A stretch of DNA of 64,000 nt. Source: Streptantibioticus_A sp037034305. Lineage in GTDB: Bacteria; Actinomycetota; Actinomycetes; Streptomycetales; Streptomycetaceae. A program made the translations under genes and the position numbers. The DNA lies in NCBI GenBank assembly GCA_037034305.1, contig JBAGJY010000003.1, positions 62,001-126,000 of the forward strand. The letters run 5' to 3'. This document shows positions 27,421 through 35,717 of the stretch, piece after piece (the stretch's first letter is position 1; every line of letters begins with the position of its first letter). Under the pieces are notes generated by a model. It had not been told where the DNA came from, did not search any database, and saw only the letters and a program-made list of their open reading frames with translations.

Positions 27421-29603
27421 CCGACATCACGCAGGGCACGACCGTCGGCGCGGCCTTTCTGCCCGGCCCGGACACCTTGGTCCTGGCCCATCGGCCGCTT
27501 CGCGAGGCAACGAACACCACTGCGCTGTCCCGGTTCGGAGATCCGGTCTGGCACCTGGGACCGAGTCTGCTCGACGATCAGCTGTGTCCGGTCAGCGAGA
27601 GCTGGGACCGGTTGATGCCCGATGCCTTGCGGGAGGGCTTCAGGACGTGGGCCTGGTTCGCGCTGAACACGAACTGGCCCGCGCAGTTGCAGCCGGGGCG
27701 GATCGACGAACAGCCCGAGGTCCTGACCGTCCACAAGTGGATCATGTCGGTGTCGGTCTTCGCCGCGTGGCTGGACTCACGTGGTGTCACGCGCTTGTGT
27801 GACGTCAGCAGTCAGGACCTTGGCCGGTACAAAAACCATGTACTGGACCTGAACAACTCGGGTGCGGACAAGTGCCGCCTGCTGCACGCGGTCCGGGTCG
27901 TCTGGGGCTACCGGGACGCGCTCCCCGAGGAACACCGCCTCCCGCGCCGCAGACCCTGGGGCACCGCCTCGGCTGAGGACCTGATCGGCGTCAAACGCGT
28001 TCAGGGCCCGTACAACAAGACCCCCCGCATTGCCCCCGCCACCATGGAAGCCCTGCTGGCGTGGGCACTTCGGATGATCGAGGACTTCGGGCCCGACATC
28101 CGCCACGCGGCCCATGAAGCACGACTGCTCATGGGCGGGCAGCATCCGGCAACCCTGGCAGCACGGGCCCGGTTCGGCCACGGCTCCATGAAGGAGCGCC
28201 TCGCCTACTACCTGGCCGAACTGCACAGCACGGGCCGAGGGCTGCCCGGCACGCGGCGCCGCGAGCGTCACGGCGGCCAGCTCGGAGTGGATCACGCGCA
28301 TATTGCCCGCATGGTGGCGTCCAGTGGCCCCAAGGTTAAGCCGTACGACAGCCTGTTGCTGTCCATGGCCGAGGACTACGGTCTTGAACTGGAACCCGAC
28401 GTCTACTGCCTCGGCCCGATCAACGGAACGTTTCAGGGCGCTCCGTGGCGCGACCGTCCGATCGGTGTGCGTGAAGTCAATCAACTGGTACGGCACTTGA
28501 CTGCCGCATGCTTCATCGTGATCTGCTACCTCTCCGGCATGCGCAGCGGCGAAGTTCTGCAGTTGCGCCGCGGATGTCTGCGCGAGGACGAGTACGGCGG
28601 GCTCGTGCTCGTCGGACGGCGCAGCAAAGGGTCTGACCACGATCCCGCCCCCAACCCGGAGGGGACGGAGGAACGGCCGTGGGCCGTGGTCAGCGCGGTC
28701 GCTCCGGCCGTGAAGATGTTGGAATCGCTCTCTGACGCCGAGCTGCTGTTCCCGCCGAGCCGGCAACGCACCACCACGGCCCGAGCACGCCGGAAACAGT
28801 CGAAGCCGTCGGGCACGATGAACGACGACATCCGGGAGTTCATGGACTGGGTGAATACGCAATTCTCGGGCCCGGATGATCCGGCTCTCCCGCCTGACCC
28901 CGTTAAGGCAATACACGCGGCACGTTTCCGCCGGACGCTTGCGTACTTCGTGGTGCGGCGCCCGGGCGGACTCGCTGCGGCGCAAGCGCAGTACGGGCAC
29001 GTGCGAGCGAAGGTGACACTCGGCTACGCCGGAGACGCCGACACCAGCTGGATGGAGGACCTCGCCGTCGAGGAACTGGAGATGGTTAGCGAACAGGTGG
29101 ACGAGGACCTGCGGGCACTCGATGACGGCGAACATGTCAGCGGGCCCTCCGCACAGGAGTACCGGCGCAGAGTACGGAAGGCCGCGGCCGTCTTCGCGGG
29201 CCGCGTCGTAAACCAGGCGGACAACGCCCAACGTCTGCTGGCCAGCAAGCATCCCGATATCCACCACGGACTGGGAATGACCTGCGTGTGGCGACACGAG
29301 ACTGCGGCCTGCCGGGAGGAGCGAGAAGCAGCCGGACTTGAGGCGAATGGGCCGGACGAACAGCTCTGCCGCACCACATGCATCAACCTCGCTTACACCG
29401 ACCGCGACATAGAGAGCAAGAAGCTGGAATTCGCTCGGTGGGAGGCTGCCGCAGCCGATCGGCTGTCGCCGAAGCCGCTACGGGACCGTGCGGCAGCAAA
29501 GGCGGCTCCGATGCGTGTGGTGATCGCGGAACATGAACAGGGTCGGCGCGCGAGCGGCCGGGAAGAGATGGAGGTGCAAGCAGATGGGGCGCAGACCACG
29601 TGA
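27417..29603 (+). CDS. Tyrosine recombinase 3 (TnpB-like)
   Basis: A 728-residue recombinase with complete catalytic blocks. Box I is YLSGMRSGEVLQLRRG (~372-387), the beta-hairpin lysine may be GRRSKGSDHD, box II is IHAARFRRTLAYFVVRR, and QYGHVRAKVTLGYAG holds the distal His and the Tyr. A C-terminal region contains cysteines (GMTCVWRHETAACREE, QLCRTTCINLAYTD) like those of other large three-recombinase-element proteins. It probably works in a heteromeric complex with the two upstream recombinases. Its last 20 bases overlap the coiled-coil gene. Confidence 0.85.
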   Translation: MTDITQGTTVGAAFLPGPDTLVLAHRPLREATNTTALSRFGDPVWHLGPSLLDDQLCPVSESWDRLMPDALREGFRTWAWFALNTNWPAQLQPGRIDEQPEVLTVHKWIMSVSVFAAWLDSRGVTRLCDVSSQDLGRYKNHVLDLNNSGADKCRLLHAVRVVWGYRDALPEEHRLPRRRPWGTASAEDLIGVKRVQGPYNKTPRIAPATMEALLAWALRMIEDFGPDIRHAAHEARLLMGGQHPATLAARARFGHGSMKERLAYYLAELHSTGRGLPGTRRRERHGGQLGVDHAHIARMVASSGPKVKPYDSLLLSMAEDYGLELEPDVYCLGPINGTFQGAPWRDRPIGVREVNQLVRHLTAACFIVICYLSGMRSGEVLQLRRGCLREDEYGGLVLVGRRSKGSDHDPAPNPEGTEERPWAVVSAVAPAVKMLESLSDAELLFPPSRQRTTTARARRKQSKPSGTMNDDIREFMDWVNTQFSGPDDPALPPDPVKAIHAARFRRTLAYFVVRRPGGLAAAQAQYGHVRAKVTLGYAGDADTSWMEDLAVEELEMVSEQVDEDLRALDDGEHVSGPSAQEYRRRVRKAAAVFAGRVVNQADNAQRLLASKHPDIHHGLGMTCVWRHETAACREEREAAGLEANGPDEQLCRTTCINLAYTDRDIESKKLEFARWEAAAADRLSPKPLRDRAAAKAAPMRVVIAEHEQGRRASGREEMEVQADGAQTT

Positions 29604-30045
29604 CCGGGACAAGGACGCCGCTGCGATCAAGGCGGCGTCCGAGCGGCTGCTGGCTGGTACGCCGCTGCGCTCGGTCTCGGGCAAGCTGACCGCCACCGAG
29701 CTGATCGTCGAATCCGGGCTGCGTCGTGATGTGGTCTATCCGCAACACCAGGCTTTGGTCGACGAGTTCCGGCTCAAAGCCAAGGCGCAAGACAGAGTGC
29801 CCACCGCCGCCCAGGAGCTTGCCGAGCGATACGCGGCCGTGGTCGCGGAGCTGAAGGAGGCGAAGCAACGGCTGGCATCGGAACAGCAGTTGACCGCGTT
29901 CCTGCGCCGCACCGCAGTAGAACTGTCGATCGAGGTGGAGAACCTCCGCCGCGAGCAGGAGGACGCCGCCGACGCCACGGTGATGCACATGCCTCGGCGG
30001 CGCGGCCCAGCCCGCAGGTTCTTGACCACGGATCCAGGGACCTGA
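29584..30045 (+). CDS. Small coiled-coil accessory protein (TnpC-like)
   Basis: A 153-residue basic, helical protein. Residues 1-60 could form a DNA-binding domain (TATELIVESGLRRDVVYPQHQ). Residues ~75-135 form a coiled coil (AERYAAVVAELKEAKQRLAS and onward). Position, size and coiled coil match TnpC of Tn554, which influences transposition orientation and frequency. The start at ATG 29584 lies inside the upstream gene, with GGAGG about 10 bases away. Confidence 0.7.
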   Translation: MGRRPRDRDKDAAAIKAASERLLAGTPLRSVSGKLTATELIVESGLRRDVVYPQHQALVDEFRLKAKAQDRVPTAAQELAERYAAVVAELKEAKQRLASEQQLTAFLRRTAVELSIEVENLRREQEDAADATVMHMPRRRGPARRFLTTDPGT

Positions 30046-30053
30046 GCCATACC

Positions 30054-30703
30054 GGGTCTTCAAAGTTGAGCGGTGCGGAGGTGTCCGTGGGCTCGGCGGG
30101 TGGTGACGCAGCGTGTGCGTAGGCGTTGATCCTCTGTGTTGCGGAAGCCGAAGGCGTTGCGGGCGACGAGCTTGATCACGCGGTTGATGCCCTCGCTCTT
30201 GGCGTTGCTGTGGCCGGTGTCGAGGAACGCGGCGATCCCCGCCCACCACCGGTCCACGGTCACGGCCAGTCGGACGACCTCGGGGATGTCCGAGTCCGCG
30301 CACCAGGAGAGGAACTTCCATCGGGCATGGCCGACTTGGTGTCGGTCGGCGCCGGTCCGGGCCAAGGCGAGGAGATTGCGCCGGCTCTCCTTCGCGATCC
30401 ACGCAGTCAGCAGCGTCTGCCCGATCTGTTCCTCGTCCAGCATGGGTTCCACATCTTCGCGAGTTGCTCATCGGTGAGGTCCTCGCGGTTGTGCAGGAGA
30501 CGTCGTCTGGCCTTCCACTCCGGGTCACTGGCGCGGCCAAGCCGTCCGTGGGCCTCGGCGGTGGTGCGGCGGTGGACTGTGGAGAGCATTCGCCGTACGC
30601 GTGCCGCAGCCCCGCGACGATCGACCGCTCGTGGGGTATCGCCGAGGTGAGCCCAAAAGGGGCCATGGGATGATCTTGAAGCTGTGAGGGTCCGGCCCGT
30701 CAC
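30054..30703 (-). pseudogene. ISL3-family transposase remnant, truncated and frameshifted
   Basis: The C-terminal half of an ISL3-type transposase read on the minus strand. KARRRLLHNREDLTDEQLAK lies in one frame (30,407-30,703) and continues after a one-base shift near 30,440 as MLDEEQIGQTLLTAWIAKES to the stop at 30,060. The DDE-family segment GHSNAKSEGINRVIKLVARN is intact. The N-terminal ~200+ residues are missing. GGGTCTTCAAAGTTGAG at 30,054 is a likely IS end. It marks the right flank of the recombinase element and probably took part in loss of the dnaE2 3' part. Confidence 0.75.
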
Positions 30704-30901
30704 TCGTTCGGCTCAGTGTCGTTGGTGGTGAAGTTGACCATCGTCTGGGCCCTGGGGTGGGTTGTGACCTCGATCGAGCGGACCGCGGATCCGCGGTTCA
30801 AGCGGCTGATCACCGCGGCCGCGCGGTCTCCAGGTCTCCGCTCGTTCACCCACCTGGGGGCGGGGGCTGACCGGGCTGCTGGTGCGGTGCGCCGGGCGGG
30901 G
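30704..30901. other. Junk between the IS remnant and the stress island
   Basis: No gene recognised. It contains a 16-bp perfect palindrome ACCGCGGATCCGCGGT (30782-30797) with no loop, and short frames without family features. Confidence 0.35.
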
Positions 30902-31534
30902 TCAGGGGAGTGTGAGGGTGTCGAGCCGGGTGGCGAGGTTGGGATGGGCGGCGGCCAGATGGGGGCGGGCGGCGGCCAGGGGGGCGATGAGGTCGGCGGG
31001 GTCGTCGTGGGCGAGGGCCGCGTGGAGCTCGCTGAGCGGGCGGCGGGCGGCGGGGGGAAGGTCGGTGAGTGCGGTGATCTGGCCGGCGAGGCGGCGCAGG
31101 TCGGCCGCGTTGCGGCGGGCCCAGGCGGCGGCGGTGCGGTCAGCAGCCCGGGCCCGTCGGGTGGCTGTCACACGTTCTTCGCCGGTGGTCCCGGCGGGGC
31201 CGGGACGGCCGCGCAGGTAGCGGCGCTCGGCGGCCTGGCGGCTGGCGACGCCGAGGGGGTGGGCAAGGTCGGCCCAGCTGGCGCCGGCGTCGCGTGCGGT
31301 TTCGATCAGGCCGGTTTCCCATCCGGCGAGCTGCTCGCGGACCTGCCGCAGCAGCATCAGGGAGGCCAGCGCCTGCTCCGGCCCGGGACCGGAGGTATCG
31401 GGGACGTCCTTGGACTCTTGCTGGGCGACGCGTAGGGCGTCGTCTATGGCTTGCAGGGCCGCCGCGGCGGCGAGGAACGACGCCGGGCTGTGGGCGTCGG
31501 TGCTGGGCGAGGACGGCTGGTCGGCCGGATTCAC
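30902..31534 (-). CDS. HSP18-type transcriptional regulator
   Basis: A protein of about 210 residues resembling the regulators encoded opposite hsp18 genes in streptomycetes. The central GASWADLAHPLGVASRQAAERRYL matches a helix-turn-helix (about 85-110). The C-terminal half is helical and alanine-rich. GTG 31534 is chosen because GGAGG lies 5 bases upstream; ATG 31558 has no such site. It is divergent from hsp18 across 129 bases containing a perfect palindrome, so repression of hsp18 and of itself is inferred. Confidence 0.7.
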   Translation of the reverse strand: MNPADQPSSPSTDAHSPASFLAAAAALQAIDDALRVAQQESKDVPDTSGPGPEQALASLMLLRQVREQLAGWETGLIETARDAGASWADLAHPLGVASRQAAERRYLRGRPGPAGTTGEERVTATRRARAADRTAAAWARRNAADLRRLAGQITALTDLPPAARRPLSELHAALAHDDPADLIAPLAAARPHLAAAHPNLATRLDTLTLP

Positions 31535-31577
31535 GGGCACCTCCCTCGGGCTTGTCATCGGGCAGACGACGCCGTGT

Positions 31578-31606
31578 TTGTCATCCATTGGATGACATGT
31601 TACAAC
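31578..31606 (+). promoter_or_regulatory. hsp18 promoter with overlapping palindromic operator
   Basis: TTGTCA (31578-31583), 17 bases, then TACAAC (31601-31606). TGTCATCC-ATT-GGATGACA (31579-31597), a perfect 8-bp inverted repeat, covers the -35 and spacer. This is the expected layout for a repressor site serving the divergent regulator/hsp18 pair. Confidence 0.6.
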
Positions 31607-31663
31607 GGTGTCAGTGAGGCGCATTGGCAGTAACTGCCTGAACCTGCTGGAGGTGTTTTCACG

Positions 31664-32095
31664 ATGTTGATGCGCACCGACCCCTTCCGTGAGCTGGACC
31701 GGCTGGCGCAGCAGCTGATGGGCCCGGGTACCTGGTCGAGGCCGTCGGCGATGCCGATGGACGCCTACCGCGAGGGCGACGAGTACGTGGTGGCCTTCGA
31801 CCTGCCGGGCGTCACCCCGGACGCGATCGACATCGACGTCGAGCGGAACATGCTCACCGTCAAGGCCGAGCGGCGGCCGGTGACGAAGGCCGACGACGTG
31901 CAGATGGAGCTGTCCGAGCGGCCGCTGGGCGTCTTCTCCCGCCAGATCGTGCTCGCCGACACCCTCGACACCGAGCACATCAAGGCCGACTACGACGCGG
32001 GCGTGCTCACCCTGCGCATCCCGATCGCCGAGCGCGCCAAGCCCCGCAAGATCTCCATCGGCGTCGGGACCGGCCGCAAGGAGATCTCCGGCTGA
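31664..32095 (+). CDS. Small heat-shock protein Hsp20/Hsp18
   Basis: A 143-residue alpha-crystallin-type holdase. The N-terminus is MLMRTDPFRELDRLAQQL. The alpha-crystallin domain (~38-130) holds DAYREGDEYVVAFDLPGV and RNMLTVKAERR. It has the conserved A-x-x-x-(D/N)GVLTL core YDAGVLTLRIPIAE, followed by KPRKISI with an I-x-I-like end. It binds unfolding proteins and hands them to DnaK/ClpB, both encoded downstream in this island. GGAGG lies 10 bases before the ATG. Confidence 0.93.
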   Translation: MLMRTDPFRELDRLAQQLMGPGTWSRPSAMPMDAYREGDEYVVAFDLPGVTPDAIDIDVERNMLTVKAERRPVTKADDVQMELSERPLGVFSRQIVLADTLDTEHIKADYDAGVLTLRIPIAERAKPRKISIGVGTGRKEISG

Positions 32096-32108
32096 CACCG
32101 GCCGGACA

Positions 32109-32157
32109 GGTGCGGAGGACGGGCGCCTGATCTCTTCCTCACCCCGCCCTCCGCACC
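32109..32157 (+). terminator. Hairpin after hsp18
   Basis: GTGCGGAGG pairs with CCTCCGCAC; GGGCG/CGCCC extends it after a bulge. It starts about 14 bases past the stop. Confidence 0.6.
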
Positions 32158-32196
32158 CCTGTGGGCAGTGCGAAGAAGTAAGGGGTGGCGGTCGAG

Positions 32197-32592
32197 ATGA
32201 CTCTGCGACGCGAAGCGTTCCTCGACCACGTGAAGGAATGCGGCGAGTACGGCACTGCGGAGGAAGCCGAGCGCGCGGCCCGCGTGGTGCTCGCCCTGCT
32301 TGGCGCGCACCTGGTCGGCGAAGTCCGCGCCCAGCTCGCAGCCCGCCTGCCGGAGGACTTCGCCCTGATCCTCCTCAACCCGCTGCAGAGCGCCGAACCG
32401 CTGCCCCCGGAGCGGTTCGTCCTGGCGGCCGCAGCCTGGATCGAGGGCGCCACCGAGCAGACCGCGACCTGGGACGTCAGCGCCGTCCTGTCCACGGTCG
32501 CCGACACAGCCGGCGACGACCTGCTGGGCCAGATCCTGCTCCAGCTCCCCGCCGGCTACGACCTCCTCTTCGGCCGCCCCCAGCCCACCTGA
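32197..32592 (+). CDS. DUF2267 protein (first copy)
   Basis: A 131-residue helical protein of the DUF2267 family, recognisable by the repeated TAEEAERAARVVLALLGAHL and EVRAQLAARLPEDFALIL helices. Its function is unknown; such genes are common beside stress genes. ATG 32197 follows AAGGGG by 11 bases; GTG 32185 is the alternative. A second, diverged copy follows 48 bases downstream. Confidence 0.75.
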   Translation: MTLRREAFLDHVKECGEYGTAEEAERAARVVLALLGAHLVGEVRAQLAARLPEDFALILLNPLQSAEPLPPERFVLAAAAWIEGATEQTATWDVSAVLSTVADTAGDDLLGQILLQLPAGYDLLFGRPQPT

Positions 32593-32640
32593 CCACCGGT
32601 GCCGCACACCGGCACCGCTCCACTAAAGGCATGCACCGCA

Positions 32641-33009
32641 GTGATCACCGACGTGCGCGTACCGTCTGAGCACCAGCAGCCGTACGGGACGGCGTACGAG
32701 CAGATGCTGGAGAAGGTCCGCTACGAAGGCGCCTACCCCACCCGTGAGAAAGCAGAGGAAGCCGTCCGCCTGGTCCTTGCCGGGCTGGGACGTCAGCTGA
32801 CCGGCGACGAACGCGTCGACCTGGCCGCCCGGCTGCCCCTGGAGGCCGCACGCGTCCTGACCGCCCAGATCCCCGACACCCAGCCGCTGACCGGCTGGGC
32901 CTTCGTCAAGGACCTCGCCGCCCGCTCCGGCGCCTCCCTGGCCACCACCCGCTGGGACACCGGCTCCGTCTTCGCAGCCGTCGCCGCCCACGCTGGCCCC
33001 GACCTCTGA
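32641..33009 (+). CDS. DUF2267 protein (second copy)
   Basis: A protein of about 122 residues with the same domain. YEQMLEKVRYEGAYPTREKA, then EEAVRLVLAGLGRQLTGDER and VDLAARLPLEAARVL, align with the upstream gene, so this is a tandem duplication. GTG 32641 has AAAGG 11 bases upstream; GTG 32599 is in frame but lies only 6 bases past the previous stop. A CTGAGC-ATT-GCTCAG hairpin (33073-33087) lies between this gene and the convergent transporter. Confidence 0.72.
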   Translation: MITDVRVPSEHQQPYGTAYEQMLEKVRYEGAYPTREKAEEAVRLVLAGLGRQLTGDERVDLAARLPLEAARVLTAQIPDTQPLTGWAFVKDLAARSGASLATTRWDTGSVFAAVAAHAGPDL

Positions 33010-33136
33010 CCATCAAAGGATCATTCGGGAAGGTACGCCCTCCGCGTCCCTCCCGGGTCTGCTCCACAAGTCCTGAGCATTGCTCAGATCCCCCCGTGAC
33101 GAGGACGCGCGTCCCCGGATGGTCCTGCTCAAGCAG

Positions 33137-34555
33137 TCAGACGCGAGCGAAGTCGCGCGGGCGGAACCGCCCGCTCTTCAGGTGCCTCTCGATGTCTTCG
33201 AGGCTGTGTCCGGTGAGCTCGGGCATCCGCCACCACACGAACAGCCACGCCGCGACGTTGAACATCCCGTAGATCCAGAACACCTGGCCCACACCGAAGA
33301 TACTGATCATCGTCAGCAGTGTGAGCGTGATCAGCAGGTTCGTGCCCCACAAAGTGGCCGACTGCACGCTTGTGGCCGCCGCACGCACCGCCAGGGGGTA
33401 GATCTCGGAACCGGTCAGCCAGCCCATCAACTGGAGCCCGCCAGCGTTGAAAAACATGAAGGCTAGCAGGCAGGCGACGATTGGTGGCACGTAGGCGCGG
33501 CCGGAGTGGCCGGTGACGAAGAAGGCGCCGAGCGCGAACAGGCTGAGCGCCGTGCCGGGCACCATCACCAGAGTCAGCCGGCGGCGCCCGACCTTGTCGA
33601 CGATGATCAGGCCGACCACCATCATGACGAGGTAGACCGTGCCCAGCGCCACGCTGACCCAAAGCGCGGTCGTCTTGGAGAAGCCGTTGTCGGTCAGGAT
33701 GGTCGGAGCGTAGTAGATGATCATTTCGATGCCGGACAGCTGGGTGAACAGGGCAATGCCGCAGCCGACTGCCAAGGCCGGCCGTACCCATGGCTGCCGC
33801 AGCCCGCTCCAACCGCGGTTGCCTCTGCTGGTCCGCTGCTGGCGTCCCTCCAGAGCGACGATCTCTTCGAGCTCGGAGGAGACGTCGTAGCCGTCGGGCC
33901 TCAACCTGTACAGCACCTTCTGCGCCTCCTCCGCACGACCGCGGCCGAACTTGAGCACCAACCACCGCGGGCTCTCGGGCAGCCGCAACTGCAGGAGAAG
34001 CATCACCAGTGCCGGTGCGGCGGCTGCGCCGATCGCCTCCCGCCAGGAGACCGCCTCGCTCGCGCCCACGAGCGTCGCGATGACGATGCCGACACCGATG
34101 GCGAGTTGGAAGCAGAGCACCAGACGTCCGCGGATCGACTTGGGGGCCAGCTCGGCAACGTACATGGGTACGGTCTGAGTGGCGCCGCCGACGGCGAAGC
34201 CGAGCAGCACCCGGGCCAGGGCCAGACCGACCGCAGTGGGTGCGAGTGAGCTGGCCAGGCTGCCGAGGACGAACACCACGCAGATCATCAGGATCGTGCG
34301 GTGTCGACCGACGCGTTCGGACAGCAGGCTGCAGGTGAGGGAGCCGACCACGGCACCCAGGAGGATCGCAGCCGCGATCACCTCCTTCATGGTGTTTCCG
34401 ATGTGGAACTCCTTGGCGATCTGGAGCAGCCCGCCGGAGATGATGCCTGTGTCGTAGCCGTACAGCAGCCCGCTGATCGCGGATACCACTGCCGCCATCA
34501 GCATGCGCCCGTTCAGGGCACCGATCGGTGGCGCCTTGTCTTCAGCTCGGGTCAT
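33137..34555 (-). CDS. MFS sugar porter (proton-coupled)
   Basis: A 472-residue transporter of the sugar porter family (XylE/GalP/AraE type) with 12 helices. Signatures are GYDTGIISGG in helix 1, RVGRHR after helix 2, PESPRWL at the end of the N-terminal half, QLSGIEMIIYYAP in helix 7, KVGRR in the second half, and SEIYPLAVRA before helix 11. A monosaccharide or polyol is the likely substrate. It breaks the run of stress genes and is transcribed towards them. GGAGGAACC precedes the ATG. Confidence 0.9.
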   Translation of the reverse strand: MTRAEDKAPPIGALNGRMLMAAVVSAISGLLYGYDTGIISGGLLQIAKEFHIGNTMKEVIAAAILLGAVVGSLTCSLLSERVGRHRTILMICVVFVLGSLASSLAPTAVGLALARVLLGFAVGGATQTVPMYVAELAPKSIRGRLVLCFQLAIGVGIVIATLVGASEAVSWREAIGAAAAPALVMLLLQLRLPESPRWLVLKFGRGRAEEAQKVLYRLRPDGYDVSSELEEIVALEGRQQRTSRGNRGWSGLRQPWVRPALAVGCGIALFTQLSGIEMIIYYAPTILTDNGFSKTTALWVSVALGTVYLVMMVVGLIIVDKVGRRRLTLVMVPGTALSLFALGAFFVTGHSGRAYVPPIVACLLAFMFFNAGGLQLMGWLTGSEIYPLAVRAAATSVQSATLWGTNLLITLTLLTMISIFGVGQVFWIYGMFNVAAWLFVWWRMPELTGHSLEDIERHLKSGRFRPRDFARV

Positions 34556-34562
34556 GGTTCCT

Positions 34563-34584
34563 CCAGGACGGTGAGTGGTCCTGG
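34563..34584 (-). promoter_or_regulatory. Inverted repeat at the sugar porter start
   Basis: CCAGGAC-N8-GTCCTGG, perfect 7-bp arms, lying 8 bases upstream of the transporter ATG. It could be an operator or a leader hairpin overlapping the ribosome-binding site. The rest of 34,585-34,915 shows no gene. Confidence 0.35.
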
Positions 34585-34915
34585 ACCGCGTGGCTCACTC
34601 GGTGGGCAGGACGGGTGGCACCGCACCCGTCCGTGGTGACGGCGGCCGACTCGGTGTCGTCGCCATGCTCTGCTCAACGGCGCCCGTCGGCCGCGCGACA
34701 CGACCGAACCGGCGTGACTGCCACACCGCCGACTCGGCGGAGCCCTTGACGCGCTACGGCCATGATGAGGCCCGCGCGTGCGGCGCCGCGCTGTTGGGCC
34801 TCGCTGGTCGGTTGCGGCTTGTGACAGCCGGTAGGGAGCGCGGTTGCCGTCGCTCAGCATTGTGGATCGTCAACTCGAGTCATTGTCAAGATCTGTGGTT
34901 GCGCCGCGAGGCGCT

Positions 34916-35585
34916 GTGTTCCGTGTGGAGGTGAGAGACCTGCACCGTTGCCCTGTCGCCGCAGGGTAGCGAAGCTGAGGGCAGCCTGATCCGGGTGGTG
35001 CCGGGGAGGGTGGGAGCAGCCCTGACAAACGCGGAGTACGTCAGCACTGCCAGATGGCGTGGGTCCGGGGAGCGATGGCGAAGAGGAGTACGTGAGGAAC
35101 CGGCGTTGTTACGTCCTGACCTTGACTCCGGCTCAAAACCTGGTGGGTCTGGGCCGGTTGCAGTGCGTCCCGAGGCTTGCTGTTGCCGAGGGAACTTCCC
35201 GTAGGCGTCCATGAGCCGGGCGGGGAGGCTACAGGGAAAGGCTGCGGCGTACCTGTGGCGATGCTGCCGGGACATAGTCGGGCTCCTCCTTCGGTGAGCG
35301 GAACGCAGTGAACGCGGGAACCATCCGTGTCTGGTCCCGGGGTCCGCGCAGCCAGCGCGGGGCACGGGATAGGCGCACCGACAGTCGAAGGGCGCGGATG
35401 GGGCGGAGCCGCCGTAGTACTCCGAGCCGGGGAAAGCCTGGTGCATGGGGAAGGGCGGCAGCGGTTTCGAGAAGGACTGGAGGGTGCAATGACGCAAGAC
35501 GCGCCGCTGAATAGCGACGCTCCCGGCAACGGCCCACGTGGGCTGGAGGCCGAGGTAGCGTGGATGCGGGCCAAGCTTCACCAGT
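34916..35585 (+). ncRNA. 5' remnant of a group II intron
   Basis: A 650-base stretch with little coding character but typical group II intron ribozyme text. It has a GTG-type 5' end near 34,916, then GGAGGTGAGAGACC, GGAACTTCCCGTAGG, GTGAGCGGAACGCAGTGAACG, and AGTACTCCGAGCCGGGGAAA before the maturase start. Domains I to IV are represented. The maturase is cut after about 32 codons and domains V/VI are absent, so the intron cannot splice or move. The 5' end is approximate. Confidence 0.7.
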
Positions 35586-35704
35586 CGCTGATTGCGTCTG
35601 CGGTCTGGGCCGGTCCGGACCACCAGCAAGGGCCTAACCACCCACTGCAGCGCTGTCACAGCGCAGCCCGGCCAACTGCCGCCCGGGTATCGCTCACACA
35701 ATAG
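35489..35704 (+). pseudogene. N-terminal fragment of a group II intron reverse transcriptase/maturase
   Basis: ATG 35489 starts a frame whose first ~32 residues (MTQDAPLNSDAPGNGPRGLE through MRAKLHQSL) match the N-terminus of LtrA-type intron-encoded proteins (DAPLN.D.P, then a KLH helix). After KLHQSL the family resemblance ends, and the frame runs 40 more codons through unrelated sequence. All RT motifs are lost. Confidence 0.65.
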
Positions 35705-35717
35705 TTCTGGCGGTGTA

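Larger units (their letters stand above)
23793..30053 (+). mobile_element. Tn554-like element with three tyrosine recombinases, inserted in dnaE2
   Basis: Four co-oriented, overlapping genes: three tyrosine recombinases of 539, 650 and 728 residues and a 153-residue coiled-coil protein. This is the layout of Tn554-type transposons (tnpA, tnpB and a small tnpC) with one extra recombinase. The left boundary is where dnaE2 homology ends (23,790-23,793). The right boundary is uncertain: the last gene stops at 30,045, and ACCGGGTCTTC at about 30,050 echoes GCCGGGCCTTC at the left junction, though it also coincides with the edge of an ISL3 remnant. No cargo genes are seen. Confidence 0.8.

Noticed and set aside
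30782..30797. Palindrome ACCGCGGATCCGCGGT
   Set aside because: Perfect but without a loop, about 100 bases beyond the nearest gene end and with no promoter; probably chance in GC-rich sequence.
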